DNA from: a virus
Length of the DNA stretch: 43,282 nucleotides
Strand: one strand, 5' to 3'
Virus record (IMG/VR): IMGVR_UViG_3300020452_000225
Coordinates: 1-43,282 of that record
Position numbers and translations under genes: made by a program. The notes under the pieces are model-generated. The model was given only the letters and a program-made list of their open reading frames with translations, had not been told where the DNA came from and did no database searches. Positions 29,165 to 35,474 of the stretch are shown here, in pieces; the first letter of the stretch is position 1, and each line of letters begins with the position of its first letter.

Positions 29165-29395
29165 TCAGTCTTCTGTCCAGTTAATGCAGCTCATCTCCTT
29201 TCGAATCTCTGGGTCGATGATCCACTCGCTCTCGATTGCTTCGACCGCTAGGACCACATCGCATTGATCAGGGGTGAGGTCGCTCTCGTCTATGTCCTCG
29301 GGAATGGTGGTTAGTAGCTGCTCGATGTTGTTGTAGACCTCGACCATGCTGCGTTGCATGTTCTGCAGGTAGATGGCCTCTTTGTCTGGGTTCAT
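29165..29395 (-). CDS. Small acidic early protein, first gene after the CG-rich block
   Basis: This 76-residue strongly acidic protein (MNPDKEAIYLQNMQRSMVEV, then TTIPEDIDESDLTPDQCDVV) looks helical. It is the first gene of the continuous early block in transcription order, the position of T7 gene 0.3 and its neighbours, where anti-restriction or DNA-mimic proteins are common. Acidity and place allow that guess, but no family is recognised. Confidence 0.65.
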   Translation of the reverse strand: MNPDKEAIYLQNMQRSMVEVYNNIEQLLTTIPEDIDESDLTPDQCDVVLAVEAIESEWIIDPEIRKEMSCINWTED

Positions 29396-29703
29396 GGTTA
29401 ATAGATAAGCTAAGGTTATGAGTTAGGCTATTGACGTATAAGCTGAACTGATATCGCACAGATGAGTACAGAAATAAATAAACGCGAGCGTGCGCACCCG
29501 CGCCCAGGCCTGCGCCCGCGCGTTACCTGTTTGCAGGCGCTCAGGCCCGCATTAGAACTAACATCTATCGAGAACCCTTGCTATGACTGGGCTCTGGCGG
29601 AAGGACTACCCCCCACCCCCTCCAATTCTCAATAAGCGAGGGGGGTATCGGGGGGAAAATTGGCCGAACGTACTCGTATATGGGTACACAAATTTATGTC
29701 ATT
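29396..29703. other. Non-coding stretch with CG-rich block and C-tract hairpin
   Basis: No gene was found. At 29481-29524 lies a CG-rich block bounded by AACGCG and CGCGTT, with alternating purine-pyrimidine runs. At 29609-29655 CCCCCCACCCCC pairs with GGGGGT-ATC-GGGGGG to give a 12-bp stem with a 3-base bulge. In base composition the stretch is unlike everything around it. It lies between the terminase side and the first early genes, where the genome ends or an origin may be. Confidence 0.6.
29609..29655. repeat. C/G-tract inverted repeat
   Basis: A strong imperfect inverted repeat of homopolymer tracts (C6-A-C5 and G5-T-ATC-G6) with a 20-base loop. The minus strand G-runs could also form a quadruplex-like structure. 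It is a candidate for a packaging, termination or replication-pausing signal. Confidence 0.55.
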
Positions 29704-29874
29704 TTACTCTGAAGATTTGAAGAACTCATCAATCTCAGGATGAATCTCTAAACCTTGGAATGGATCATAATCTTCTCCTCGAATAGCAGCTCTAATTGAA
29801 GCTGTAAGCCAAGGATTCTTAGCGGCCAGCGCAGCCCTCAGGGCGGCCTGTAACCGAACATCTCTGTCAGACAT
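29704..29874 (-). CDS. Small hypothetical protein
   Basis: This 56-residue protein (MSDRDVRLQAALRAALAAKN, then IRGEDYDPFQGLEIHPEIDE) has an Ala-rich helix and an acidic end. Its ATG overlaps the stop of the preceding gene (TGATG). It ends just before the C/G-tract region. No family is recognised. Confidence 0.6.
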   Translation of the reverse strand: MSDRDVRLQAALRAALAAKNPWLTASIRAAIRGEDYDPFQGLEIHPEIDEFFKSSE

Positions 29875-30179
29875 CACACAATCATCTTAGTATTGGTTGT
29901 AGGGTCTTCTAGGGCTGCCTCAGAGGCAAAAGATGTATCTACTACCCCTTCTTTCACAGAAGAGGAATACATCTCATCCATCTCCAGACACCAAGCTTTA
30001 AGGGCTTTACCGGAGTCTGTAAACTTGGCCATACCTAGAGCACGCCAGCATTCCTTAGGGTCTATGTGACCTCTAGTGGAACCTTTGTAATGACTAACAA
30101 AGTAGTTAGGACCTTCTCTAACTCTGAAATAATCAAAGCTACAGCCAGGTCTATTACCTTCAAAAGGATATACTTTCAT
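29874..30179 (-). CDS. Hypothetical protein next to the terminus region
   Basis: This 101-residue protein (MKVYPFEGNRPGCSFDYFRV, then NYFVSHYKGSTRGHIDPKEC and WRALGMAKFTDSGKALKAWC) looks folded, with aromatic residues and four Cys. It is preceded by an AT-rich stretch with a TATAAT box, so a host RNA polymerase could express it at once after entry. It is coupled to the following 56-residue gene. No family is recognised. Confidence 0.65.
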   Translation of the reverse strand: MKVYPFEGNRPGCSFDYFRVREGPNYFVSHYKGSTRGHIDPKECWRALGMAKFTDSGKALKAWCLEMDEMYSSSVKEGVVDTSFASEAALEDPTTNTKMIV

Positions 30180-30211
30180 AATAGAAGAGGTTAACTATAT
30201 AATAACATAAT

Positions 30212-30217
30212 ATTATA
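30212..30217 (-). promoter_or_regulatory. Possible host-type -10 box (TATAAT)
   Basis: A perfect TATAAT on the minus strand inside an AT-rich stretch, 33 bp upstream of the 101-residue gene. No good -35 box is seen at 17 bp. Cyanobacterial sigma factors often depend mainly on the -10 element. It is tentative. Confidence 0.35.
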
Positions 30218-30536
30218 TATAAGAGTATATGTATATGGTATTGTGATAATGTGATTGATATCACTTCTACCAGCTCTGTGACATCCGATTCACCCCTGCG
30301 GGCTTCCTCGTACTGTCTACGAGAGACCGACTGGGGTGTTCACTTGTGTGTGTGTATATTTACAGTGATATATGTGTGTTTAAGAGGCCAGTCGTCAGCC
30401 CCAGGTATTACAACCTTCATATTCTTGATTTAGTTTTGGTTGTGTAGTTAGCAGAGAAAGGGAGGCTCTCGATGTAGTTTCATCAAAAGAGTGCTCCCGA
30501 TCTCACCGCATATCCACACAAGAGAGCACCACTTCT

Positions 30537-30556
30537 CTTGCTTAAGTGGGCCCAAT
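30537..30556 (-). promoter_or_regulatory. Phage promoter candidate below the terminase gene
   Basis: ATTGGGCCCACTTAAGCAAG on the minus strand is an exact second copy of the word inside the RNA polymerase gene. It begins 4 bp after the terminase stop and points toward the early genes, across the non-coding region. In T7 a phage promoter near the ends feeds replication and packaging, and this could be its counterpart. Confidence 0.65.
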
Positions 30557-30560
30557 AGAT

Positions 30561-32300
30561 CTACCAATCCCAAACTTTAGTGCTACCAGTGCTTTTAATA
30601 TTTTTAAAGGATAGACCTAAGACGAGAGCATCTGTAGCTAAGTGAGGGTGTTCTTCAAAGGCTTGCATCATTGCCTTCCACTCTTCATTCTTTCTTAGTG
30701 CTTGAGCTTTGTGAGCACTTTGAGCAAGGCTATCGATAAACCACTGGACTCCTTGGCTAAGGGCATCAATTCGGTCATCATGTTTGATAGCTCCCTTTTC
30801 TCTGCACATACGGGACATCTGATATCCGAGCATATACTCCAGTCGTTTCTCAGGAGGTGCATCAGGATTGGAACGATAGTCATATTCAAATACCTTAGGG
30901 TCAATGATTAATTTGTGTTGGTTCATCACCGGCTCTAGTGTTTCGATGATGCGTTCTTCTTTTCTTACAGTAGCTCTAATTTCTTCAGTAGAGAAGTTAG
31001 CACCCATTTGTATAATGTGTCTATTAAAGAGTTCACATATCATCCCGTCTCCGAAGTTACTTTCTACGAGAAGGCGGGAGGCTTGATATTTTTTACCCAT
31101 CCTAATGATGGCTGTAAGTGTGTCATCTGAATAGCCATCTTTAAAGGCAAGCATGTCTCGAACGAAGACATAACCATTAGCTTGACTAAGCACAACTGCA
31201 ACAGTTTCGTCAGCTCCCCTCCCGCTAGGGTCAACGCTCACGACCGTCTCCGAGTACTCACACATACCCTCATCGATATACATAGGGCCATAGAAGCGAT
31301 CTCCGGGTAGTCCTACGGGGTTCTGATCTTTGATCATGTATCTAGGATCAGCAGACCAGGCATAGCGCTCAGCGCATTCATTACCTAAGGGAGTAACTAT
31401 TAGGTCTTGGAACTTCAGAGGAAACTTTTCACTATCAGATAGAGATGTATCTAACATGAATTGGAGCATAAAGTTAGAACGCCCCATAGCGCTCTCCCTT
31501 TCCATCAGGTCCAGGTCACTAAATCTTGTATCTGTAGGTGCTCCGGGATCCTGTCCTTTCTCAATATCTTCGACCAACTGCGGTGCGAGTAGTCCTTCAT
31601 ACTTGCTGAGATCTTTCGGATATCTAGCTGGCCAGACAAATGGCCTGTAAGCACGTTCGGCCAACTTTCTGTAGATCGTAAACGTTGACTGCGGTGTCCC
31701 GAGAAAGAGTATTCGGCTATCATCTTTAGGTGTTAAAATAGATTCAGATTCGGTAACTAGCTGCAGCAACTTCTCGCGTTGCATGTCTGTTGCTGAGTTT
31801 GAGGGAACCTCGACGTCATCAAAGATCAGTAGGTCGGATCGGCTTCCGGTCATCTGACCTTGGATTCCAACGGACTTAACTGAAGGGGCTTGATGAGGTC
31901 TAGCGGGGCCTACATCAAAAGAGATACGGCTCCAACGTTGATCAGAGTCCTTAGGTCCTAGATAGCCAAGCCATTCGATATCTAGGATTAGCTTTTGACA
32001 GAAGATAGAGAAGTTATCAGCCCTTTCTTTAGAAGCCGAGATAACCATGATTTTCTTGTCAGGGTCAATAAACAAAACCCACAAAACAAACGCTGCAGTA
32101 ATCCAGGACTTTCCAACACCTCTAAAAGCTGAGATCTGTAGACGTTTTGGCCCATGTTGTAGATAGTCAGCAATACAAAGCTGTGCTCTAGTAGGTTTTG
32201 GTAGATCTAACTCACGCCATACCAATGTCAGAAAGACTTTAAAATCAGTCTTGATTCTTGTCTCTAGTTCTTGTAAATCCATAGGTGTATCCGATAGCAT
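30561..32300 (-). CDS. Terminase large subunit (gp19-like)
   Basis: This 579-residue packaging motor has the ATPase Walker A ISAFRGVGKSWITAAFVLW and Walker B SDLLIFDDVEVPS. The C-terminal RNase H-like nuclease has VVSVDPSGRGADETVAVV (first Asp), LVESNFGDGM and KHDDRIDALSQGVQWF (last Asp pair). It translocates DNA into the head and cuts concatemers, as T7 gp19. The N terminus overlaps the upstream 96-residue gene by 56 bp. Confidence 0.95.
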   Translation of the reverse strand: MLSDTPMDLQELETRIKTDFKVFLTLVWRELDLPKPTRAQLCIADYLQHGPKRLQISAFRGVGKSWITAAFVLWVLFIDPDKKIMVISASKERADNFSIFCQKLILDIEWLGYLGPKDSDQRWSRISFDVGPARPHQAPSVKSVGIQGQMTGSRSDLLIFDDVEVPSNSATDMQREKLLQLVTESESILTPKDDSRILFLGTPQSTFTIYRKLAERAYRPFVWPARYPKDLSKYEGLLAPQLVEDIEKGQDPGAPTDTRFSDLDLMERESAMGRSNFMLQFMLDTSLSDSEKFPLKFQDLIVTPLGNECAERYAWSADPRYMIKDQNPVGLPGDRFYGPMYIDEGMCEYSETVVSVDPSGRGADETVAVVLSQANGYVFVRDMLAFKDGYSDDTLTAIIRMGKKYQASRLLVESNFGDGMICELFNRHIIQMGANFSTEEIRATVRKEERIIETLEPVMNQHKLIIDPKVFEYDYRSNPDAPPEKRLEYMLGYQMSRMCREKGAIKHDDRIDALSQGVQWFIDSLAQSAHKAQALRKNEEWKAMMQAFEEHPHLATDALVLGLSFKNIKSTGSTKVWDW

Positions 32301-32535
32301 CTAACCCCTCAACTTCAGAAGGCTCTGAGTGATAGCTAGGAGGGTCTATAAGGGGGTCGTTAGGTATATGTGGTGCAATCCCTTCTTCGATTGCTGCAGA
32401 CGTCTTAGCGTCGATGTAACGGGTCTCTAGGCCATATAGCCAACCTTTCAAAAAGAAAGCAAGTGGCTTAGATAATTTTTTGTCTAGCCACTTAGCTATA
32501 TCCCGAAACTCATTGAGTCGGAATTTGATGATCAT
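32245..32535 (-). CDS. Hypothetical protein overlapping the terminase start
   Basis: This 96-residue protein starts MIIKFRLNEFRDIAKWLDKK and has LAFFLKGWLYGLETRYIDAK, then an acidic Pro-rich tail. The last 56 bp overlap the terminase start in another frame. The first base of its ATG overlaps the stop of the preceding Lys-rich gene. It may be a packaging accessory. It is not recognised as a small terminase. Confidence 0.65.
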   Translation of the reverse strand: MIIKFRLNEFRDIAKWLDKKLSKPLAFFLKGWLYGLETRYIDAKTSAAIEEGIAPHIPNDPLIDPPSYHSEPSEVEGLDAIGYTYGFTRTRDKNQD

Positions 32536-32666
32536 TACTTTTTCTTTTTCTTCTTTGGAAACCCAGCTTTCATATTGGCGAAAGACTTAGCTGAGACCGT
32601 AGATTTTTTTTTAGAGCGGGAGGTGCCAGCCTTTTTCCGCTTATTGATATTGGCGTAGAGGCTCAT
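32535..32666 (-). CDS. Lys-rich mini-protein (SLYANI type)
   Basis: This 43-residue protein starts MSLYANINKRKKAGTSRSKK and ends in seven consecutive Lys. The S-L-Y-A-N-I opening followed by a basic run is common in small cyanophage proteins of unknown role. It is coupled on both sides (ATGA upstream, TAATG downstream). Its charge suggests contact with DNA or RNA. Confidence 0.65.
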   Translation of the reverse strand: MSLYANINKRKKAGTSRSKKKSTVSAKSFANMKAGFPKKKKKK

Positions 32667-32746
32667 TTCTTCTTACCACCTTTCTTTTTTTTCTTTGCAG
32701 GTGGGCGGCCCATCTTGCTTCCGTAAGTCCCCTTTCCTTGTGGCAT
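32663..32746 (-). CDS. Lys-rich mini-protein (KGTYGSK-GRPP type)
   Basis: This 27-residue protein (MPQGKGTYGSKMGRPPAKKK and a further basic tail) has a K-G-T-Y-G-S-K-x-G-R-P-P pattern familiar from small cyanophage proteins; G-R-P is AT-hook-like. It is ATGA-coupled to the next mini-gene. It shares K-G-T-Y-G with the basic protein at 33522-33776. Confidence 0.55.
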   Translation of the reverse strand: MPQGKGTYGSKMGRPPAKKKKKGGKKK

Positions 32747-32755
32747 GGTTTTAAA

Positions 32756-32983
32756 TTAGCTTTGTGTAGAAGTGGCGTAGCCGATTTGATTAGCACCAAC
32801 CGCATGAGCACGCTTTTGGTTAGCAGAAAGAAGATCCAGGGCGTCAGATGCGGTAGCAGAAGCACCCAGAGCTCCGAGAGCAGTGCGGCATGTGGCGTCT
32901 AGAACATAAGCACCACCTTTCTTCTTTTCAGTAGAGAAGACGGTGGATGGCCGCACAGTTGCGGTAGATGTAGTTGCTGTCAT
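32756..32983 (-). CDS. Small Ala/Ser/Thr-rich hypothetical protein
   Basis: This 75-residue protein (MTATTSTATVRPSTVFSTEK, then RTALGALGASATASDALDLL) has a flexible N terminus and a helical remainder. It is ATGA-coupled to the membrane/coiled-coil gene before it. It could be a minor virion component. No family is recognised. Confidence 0.6.
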   Translation of the reverse strand: MTATTSTATVRPSTVFSTEKKKGGAYVLDATCRTALGALGASATASDALDLLSANQKRAHAVGANQIGYATSTQS

Positions 32984-33210
32984 TTTTTATTGAATAGGTT
33001 GTCAAGTTTGGATTCAATGCGTACAAAATGTTCCTCAAACCTTTTCATGGTTTCAGATACTTCTATACGGGTTATGTAGCGTTCGGCGACTTTTAGCTCG
33101 ATGCCATCCATTCGCTTGTCATGTTCGAGGATGCGGTTATTAGTGCGAGTAAATAAAACACTAATACCAGTTATTGCTGCAACTGTAACAGGAACAATTG
33201 CTTCTAACAT
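32980..33210 (-). CDS. Membrane-anchored coiled-coil protein
   Basis: This 76-residue protein begins with a hydrophobic segment (MLEAIVPVTVAAITGISVLF) followed by a charged heptad-like helix to the end (MKRFEEHFVRIESKLDNLFN). One membrane helix with a soluble coiled coil fits an inner-membrane spanin-like or holin-accessory protein, in the lysis/packaging cluster where T7 has gp17.5 and gp18.5. No partner spanin was recognised. Confidence 0.6.
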   Translation of the reverse strand: MLEAIVPVTVAAITGISVLFTRTNNRILEHDKRMDGIELKVAERYITRIEVSETMKRFEEHFVRIESKLDNLFNKK

Positions 33211-33211
33211 A

Positions 33212-33484
33212 TTAGACTGCGTTTAAAATAGTTTGCATGAAGACGTCTACCTGCATGGATCCTTTTGCTTGGTTGCAAGGACGACAAGCTGTTACGCAAT
33301 TGTCGGCATGGTCATAACCCCCCTTACATTTAGGGAGCACATGGTCAATCGTTAAATTATCTGTAGAGCCACAGTAAACACATTTATGTCCATCCCGAGC
33401 CTTGATGCTTTCTCTCCACATCCGTTTAGCGTCACCGCTACGGAAACAGAGAAGTTCAGACATGAGGCTTCGGGGCGTATCCAT
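33212..33484 (-). CDS. HNH endonuclease
   Basis: This 90-residue protein has the complete HNH core: [20 protein letters not shown], then [20 protein letters not shown]. Two C-x-x-C pairs bind zinc, and D-H-x-x-P-x-x-x-G-G-x-x-x-x-x-N carries the metal site. It may be a packaging-associated nuclease or a small homing endonuclease. An ATG 7 codons in (MSELLCF) is an alternative start. It lies between the small packaging-cluster genes. Confidence 0.88.
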   Translation of the reverse strand: MDTPRSLMSELLCFRSGDAKRMWRESIKARDGHKCVYCGSTDNLTIDHVLPKCKGGYDHADNCVTACRPCNQAKGSMQVDVFMQTILNAV

Positions 33485-33521
33485 TGGCTCATTAAATTTA
33501 AGGGTGAAGTGGTCTGGTTAA

Positions 33522-33776
33522 TTACTTCTTGGCTTTGTACTTTGACTTACCGTTACGGCCATTACGGCGGCGATTCTTAGAGGCTTTTTCCTTTACGGTT
33601 TTGCCATTGGATGTGTGGCTGTTATCCATACCATCACCATTGCCATAAGTACCCTTTTGGCGGTTGATCTTATTTAGCTGAGCCCGGCGCTTTTTAGCCT
33701 TCTGAGTAGCGTTGTATTTTCTCCGAGCACGTCTAGTTGCTTCAGAAATCTTGGGGTTCTTTTTTGCTTCAGCCAT
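33522..33776 (-). CDS. Basic protein with YGNGDG motif
   Basis: This 84-residue protein is very Arg/Lys-rich (EATRRARRKYNATQKAKKRR, then LNKINRQKGTYGNGDGMDNS-H and NRRRNGRNGKSKYKAKK). The R-x-x-x-T-Y-G-N-G-D-G-x-D-x-S-H pattern occurs in small cyanophage proteins, some labelled HNH-like; its single His and Asn make catalysis uncertain. Its ATG overlaps the upstream stop by 8 bp. It is probably nucleic-acid binding. Confidence 0.65.
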   Translation of the reverse strand: MAEAKKNPKISEATRRARRKYNATQKAKKRRAQLNKINRQKGTYGNGDGMDNSHTSNGKTVKEKASKNRRRNGRNGKSKYKAKK

Positions 33777-33993
33777 TGACATCATCGAACGTAAGTTCGG
33801 GAATCAAACCAGCAAGACCAGCAAGGGGAGACCCCGACACAGCAACGCCAGTAATATCATTCTTTGCTAGCCAATCAGTAGCAGCTCTTAGGTCTGCAGT
33901 TGTAGCTTCGCCGGATTTAATCCTGGCAATTAATTCATGAGTTAATAGGGAGTGAAGCTCATCAAAGAGTTCTTCCCCAGCTCGCTTAGCCAT
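33769..33993 (-). CDS. Possible small terminase (gp18-like)
   Basis: This 74-residue protein (MAKRAGEELFDELHSLLTHE, then RIKSGEATTADLRAATDWLA-KN) has the helix-G-E-A-T-x-A-D-L-x-x-A-x-x-x-L-x-x-N-x-I pattern of small terminase proteins of podoviruses, followed by an acidic tail (ELTFDDVNG). It lies in the endolysin-terminase interval, as T7 gp18 does, and is one base from the holin-like gene. T7 gp18 has 89 residues. The assignment is plausible but not certain. Confidence 0.6.
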   Translation of the reverse strand: MAKRAGEELFDELHSLLTHELIARIKSGEATTADLRAATDWLAKNDITGVAVSGSPLAGLAGLIPELTFDDVNG

Positions 33994-34223
33994 TAGTCTC
34001 CAACGCGACGGAGTGTTTCACGGAGCAGCTCAGCCGCCTTGCGGATCTCAACCACTTTCTCATCTTCCTTACGGGAAGGTTTGAGGGTATCAATTAAACT
34101 CTTAGCCAGTGCAGCTACAGAATTTTCCTTAAGTTTAGATGATCCAATCACTTCAGAAGCGGCAAATGCAGCAAGAAAACCAATAGCTTCCAGACTTAAC
34201 TTAACGCCTAAAATTTCAATCAT
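33993..34223 (-). CDS. Small protein with hydrophobic helix (holin candidate)
   Basis: This 76-residue protein has one apolar segment (LSLEAIGFLAAFAASEVIG, about residues 9-27) and a long charged helix after it (SRKEDEKVVEIRKAAELLRE). It is ATGA-coupled to the endolysin gene, which is where a holin is expected. T7 gp17.5 is a 67-residue class II holin. The single clear hydrophobic stretch makes it a weak case. Confidence 0.5.
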   Translation of the reverse strand: MIEILGVKLSLEAIGFLAAFAASEVIGSSKLKENSVAALAKSLIDTLKPSRKEDEKVVEIRKAAELLRETLRRVGD

Positions 34224-34900
34224 GGGTTTAAAACTTGTTTACACAGTGTGAATTTATTTTTGCGGTCTTGATAACCATTCCAGCCACCATTAATACGGCG
34301 GCAAACAGCATCAAAGCCTTTTGTCTTAGCAATTTCTAAGAGATTATTTTCAGTGATCCAAGGTTCTGCTGAACGGAATGGATATGTAGAAGCCACATAA
34401 TCACAACCCTCCATAACCCGTGGATCATTAAGAAACTTGGCCAACCGTGAGTAGTTATATCTACCAGTGAGTTGTAAAACGCCAGCCCCTTTGTAGCGGG
34501 GTCCGTCACCTAGCTGGGTGTTGCCTAAATCAGAACGATTTTCATAAGCCGACCCATCAGCAATCTCCCTCATGTACTTCATGTTGCAAGTCTCATGAAG
34601 GATGTTTGCTAACAACATGGAGGCAAGCTTTGGGTCTCCCCCGAAGCCTGATTTTTCTAGAAGCCGATTGCAATCATCAACTTCTAGTTTCGTGAACAAA
34701 TCTTTTGAATAACTCGTGAGATCCTCAAATGTTTGCTTAGTGAGAGTGACGGACGCTGCGAGAGGCTTTGGAGAGCGTCTGTAAGCCGCCATAAACTCTT
34801 CGAGCAAGCACTTAGGTAGCTTTGCTTCTAACTCATCCCAGGCGGCTTCTTGATGAGGCTCATAGGCATAGTAAATAGCAGCTTGTTTAAGGAAATTCAT
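34220..34900 (-). CDS. Endolysin, GH19 chitinase/lysozyme-like
   Basis: This 226-residue protein has the GH19 core: SMLLANILHETCNMKYMREI with the catalytic Glu, YKGAGVLQLTGRYNYSRLAK (the Y-x-G-R-G-x-x-Q-L-T-G-x-x-N-Y motif, here with Ala for Arg) and RRINGGWNGYQDRKNKF (N-G-G). About 60 N-terminal residues form an extra helical part. It would cleave peptidoglycan at lysis. T7 uses an unrelated amidase, and GH19-type endolysins are usual in cyanopodoviruses. Confidence 0.88.
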   Translation of the reverse strand: MNFLKQAAIYYAYEPHQEAAWDELEAKLPKCLLEEFMAAYRRSPKPLAASVTLTKQTFEDLTSYSKDLFTKLEVDDCNRLLEKSGFGGDPKLASMLLANILHETCNMKYMREIADGSAYENRSDLGNTQLGDGPRYKGAGVLQLTGRYNYSRLAKFLNDPRVMEGCDYVASTYPFRSAEPWITENNLLEIAKTKGFDAVCRRINGGWNGYQDRKNKFTLCKQVLNP

Positions 34901-34904
34901 AGAG

Positions 34905-35468
34905 TTAATTAAAACTCACCGCGTCGACTGTGGCTGTATTTGATACACCATCATTTACAATCAATGTATCATTACCAGCGGAAGCAGTGATCGTATCACT
35001 ATTAATAGTAACCGTCTCTTCCACAACAGGTGGTGACCATAAAGAGTAATCGGGGGAAGTTACATAAGCAGCCAACTCTTCTGTAGTAGTGGTAGCTTTA
35101 ATGGCTGCCTCTTTAATGTTGCTGTATTCACGAATTTCAGCACGACGATCTAGGACTTCTTGCGGAATAGAAGTCGAAGTCTCTGCGTTACGAGTGACGT
35201 ACCAGTCAGTTTGAGAAAGCATGGAACCTGCAGTTTCTCTGGCCTGACCTACCCATTGTTTGACCAGAAGCGCATGATCCTTGGGGTTATCTACACCCCA
35301 GTAGAACCGTTGGTCCCAAAACACCTCAGGGCCATCAGAGATTTCAATAATACCAATGGCTTGCTTTTCTTCAAGTGAAGCCAAGCGCAGCCAATTTGCT
35401 GGATACTGGATGCCAGCATGTGTGAACGCCCGATCATAAGATAGGGGCTTGTTATCTAGTTTTAGCAT
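34905..35468 (-). CDS. Tail-fiber-associated protein
   Basis: This 187-residue protein has the phage pattern DQRFYWGVDNPKDHALLVKQ-W and RETAGSMLSQTDWYVTRNAE, in which the latter (L-x-x-T-D-W-Y-x-x-R) is typical of fiber assembly or fiber-linked proteins. The last 35 residues are Thr/Asp/Asn-rich and beta-like. It directly follows the large adhesin gene. Role inferred from neighbours. Confidence 0.65.
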   Translation of the reverse strand: MLKLDNKPLSYDRAFTHAGIQYPANWLRLASLEEKQAIGIIEISDGPEVFWDQRFYWGVDNPKDHALLVKQWVGQARETAGSMLSQTDWYVTRNAETSTSIPQEVLDRRAEIREYSNIKEAAIKATTTTEELAAYVTSPDYSLWSPPVVEETVTINSDTITASAGNDTLIVNDGVSNTATVDAVSFN

Positions 35469-35474
35469 AATTAG

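Larger units (their letters stand above)
30180..30560. other. Non-coding, AT-rich region between terminase and early genes
   Basis: No gene was found on either strand. From the terminase side it holds the 20-mer promoter candidate (30537), a GTGCTC/GAGCAC inverted repeat followed by TCTTTT on the minus strand (30490-30527), CGACTGG/CCAGTCG arms (about 30328 and 30389), a GTGAT/ATCAC palindrome (about 30251) and an AT-rich stretch with TATAAT (30212). In T7 the corresponding region includes the terminal repeat. Confidence 0.6.
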
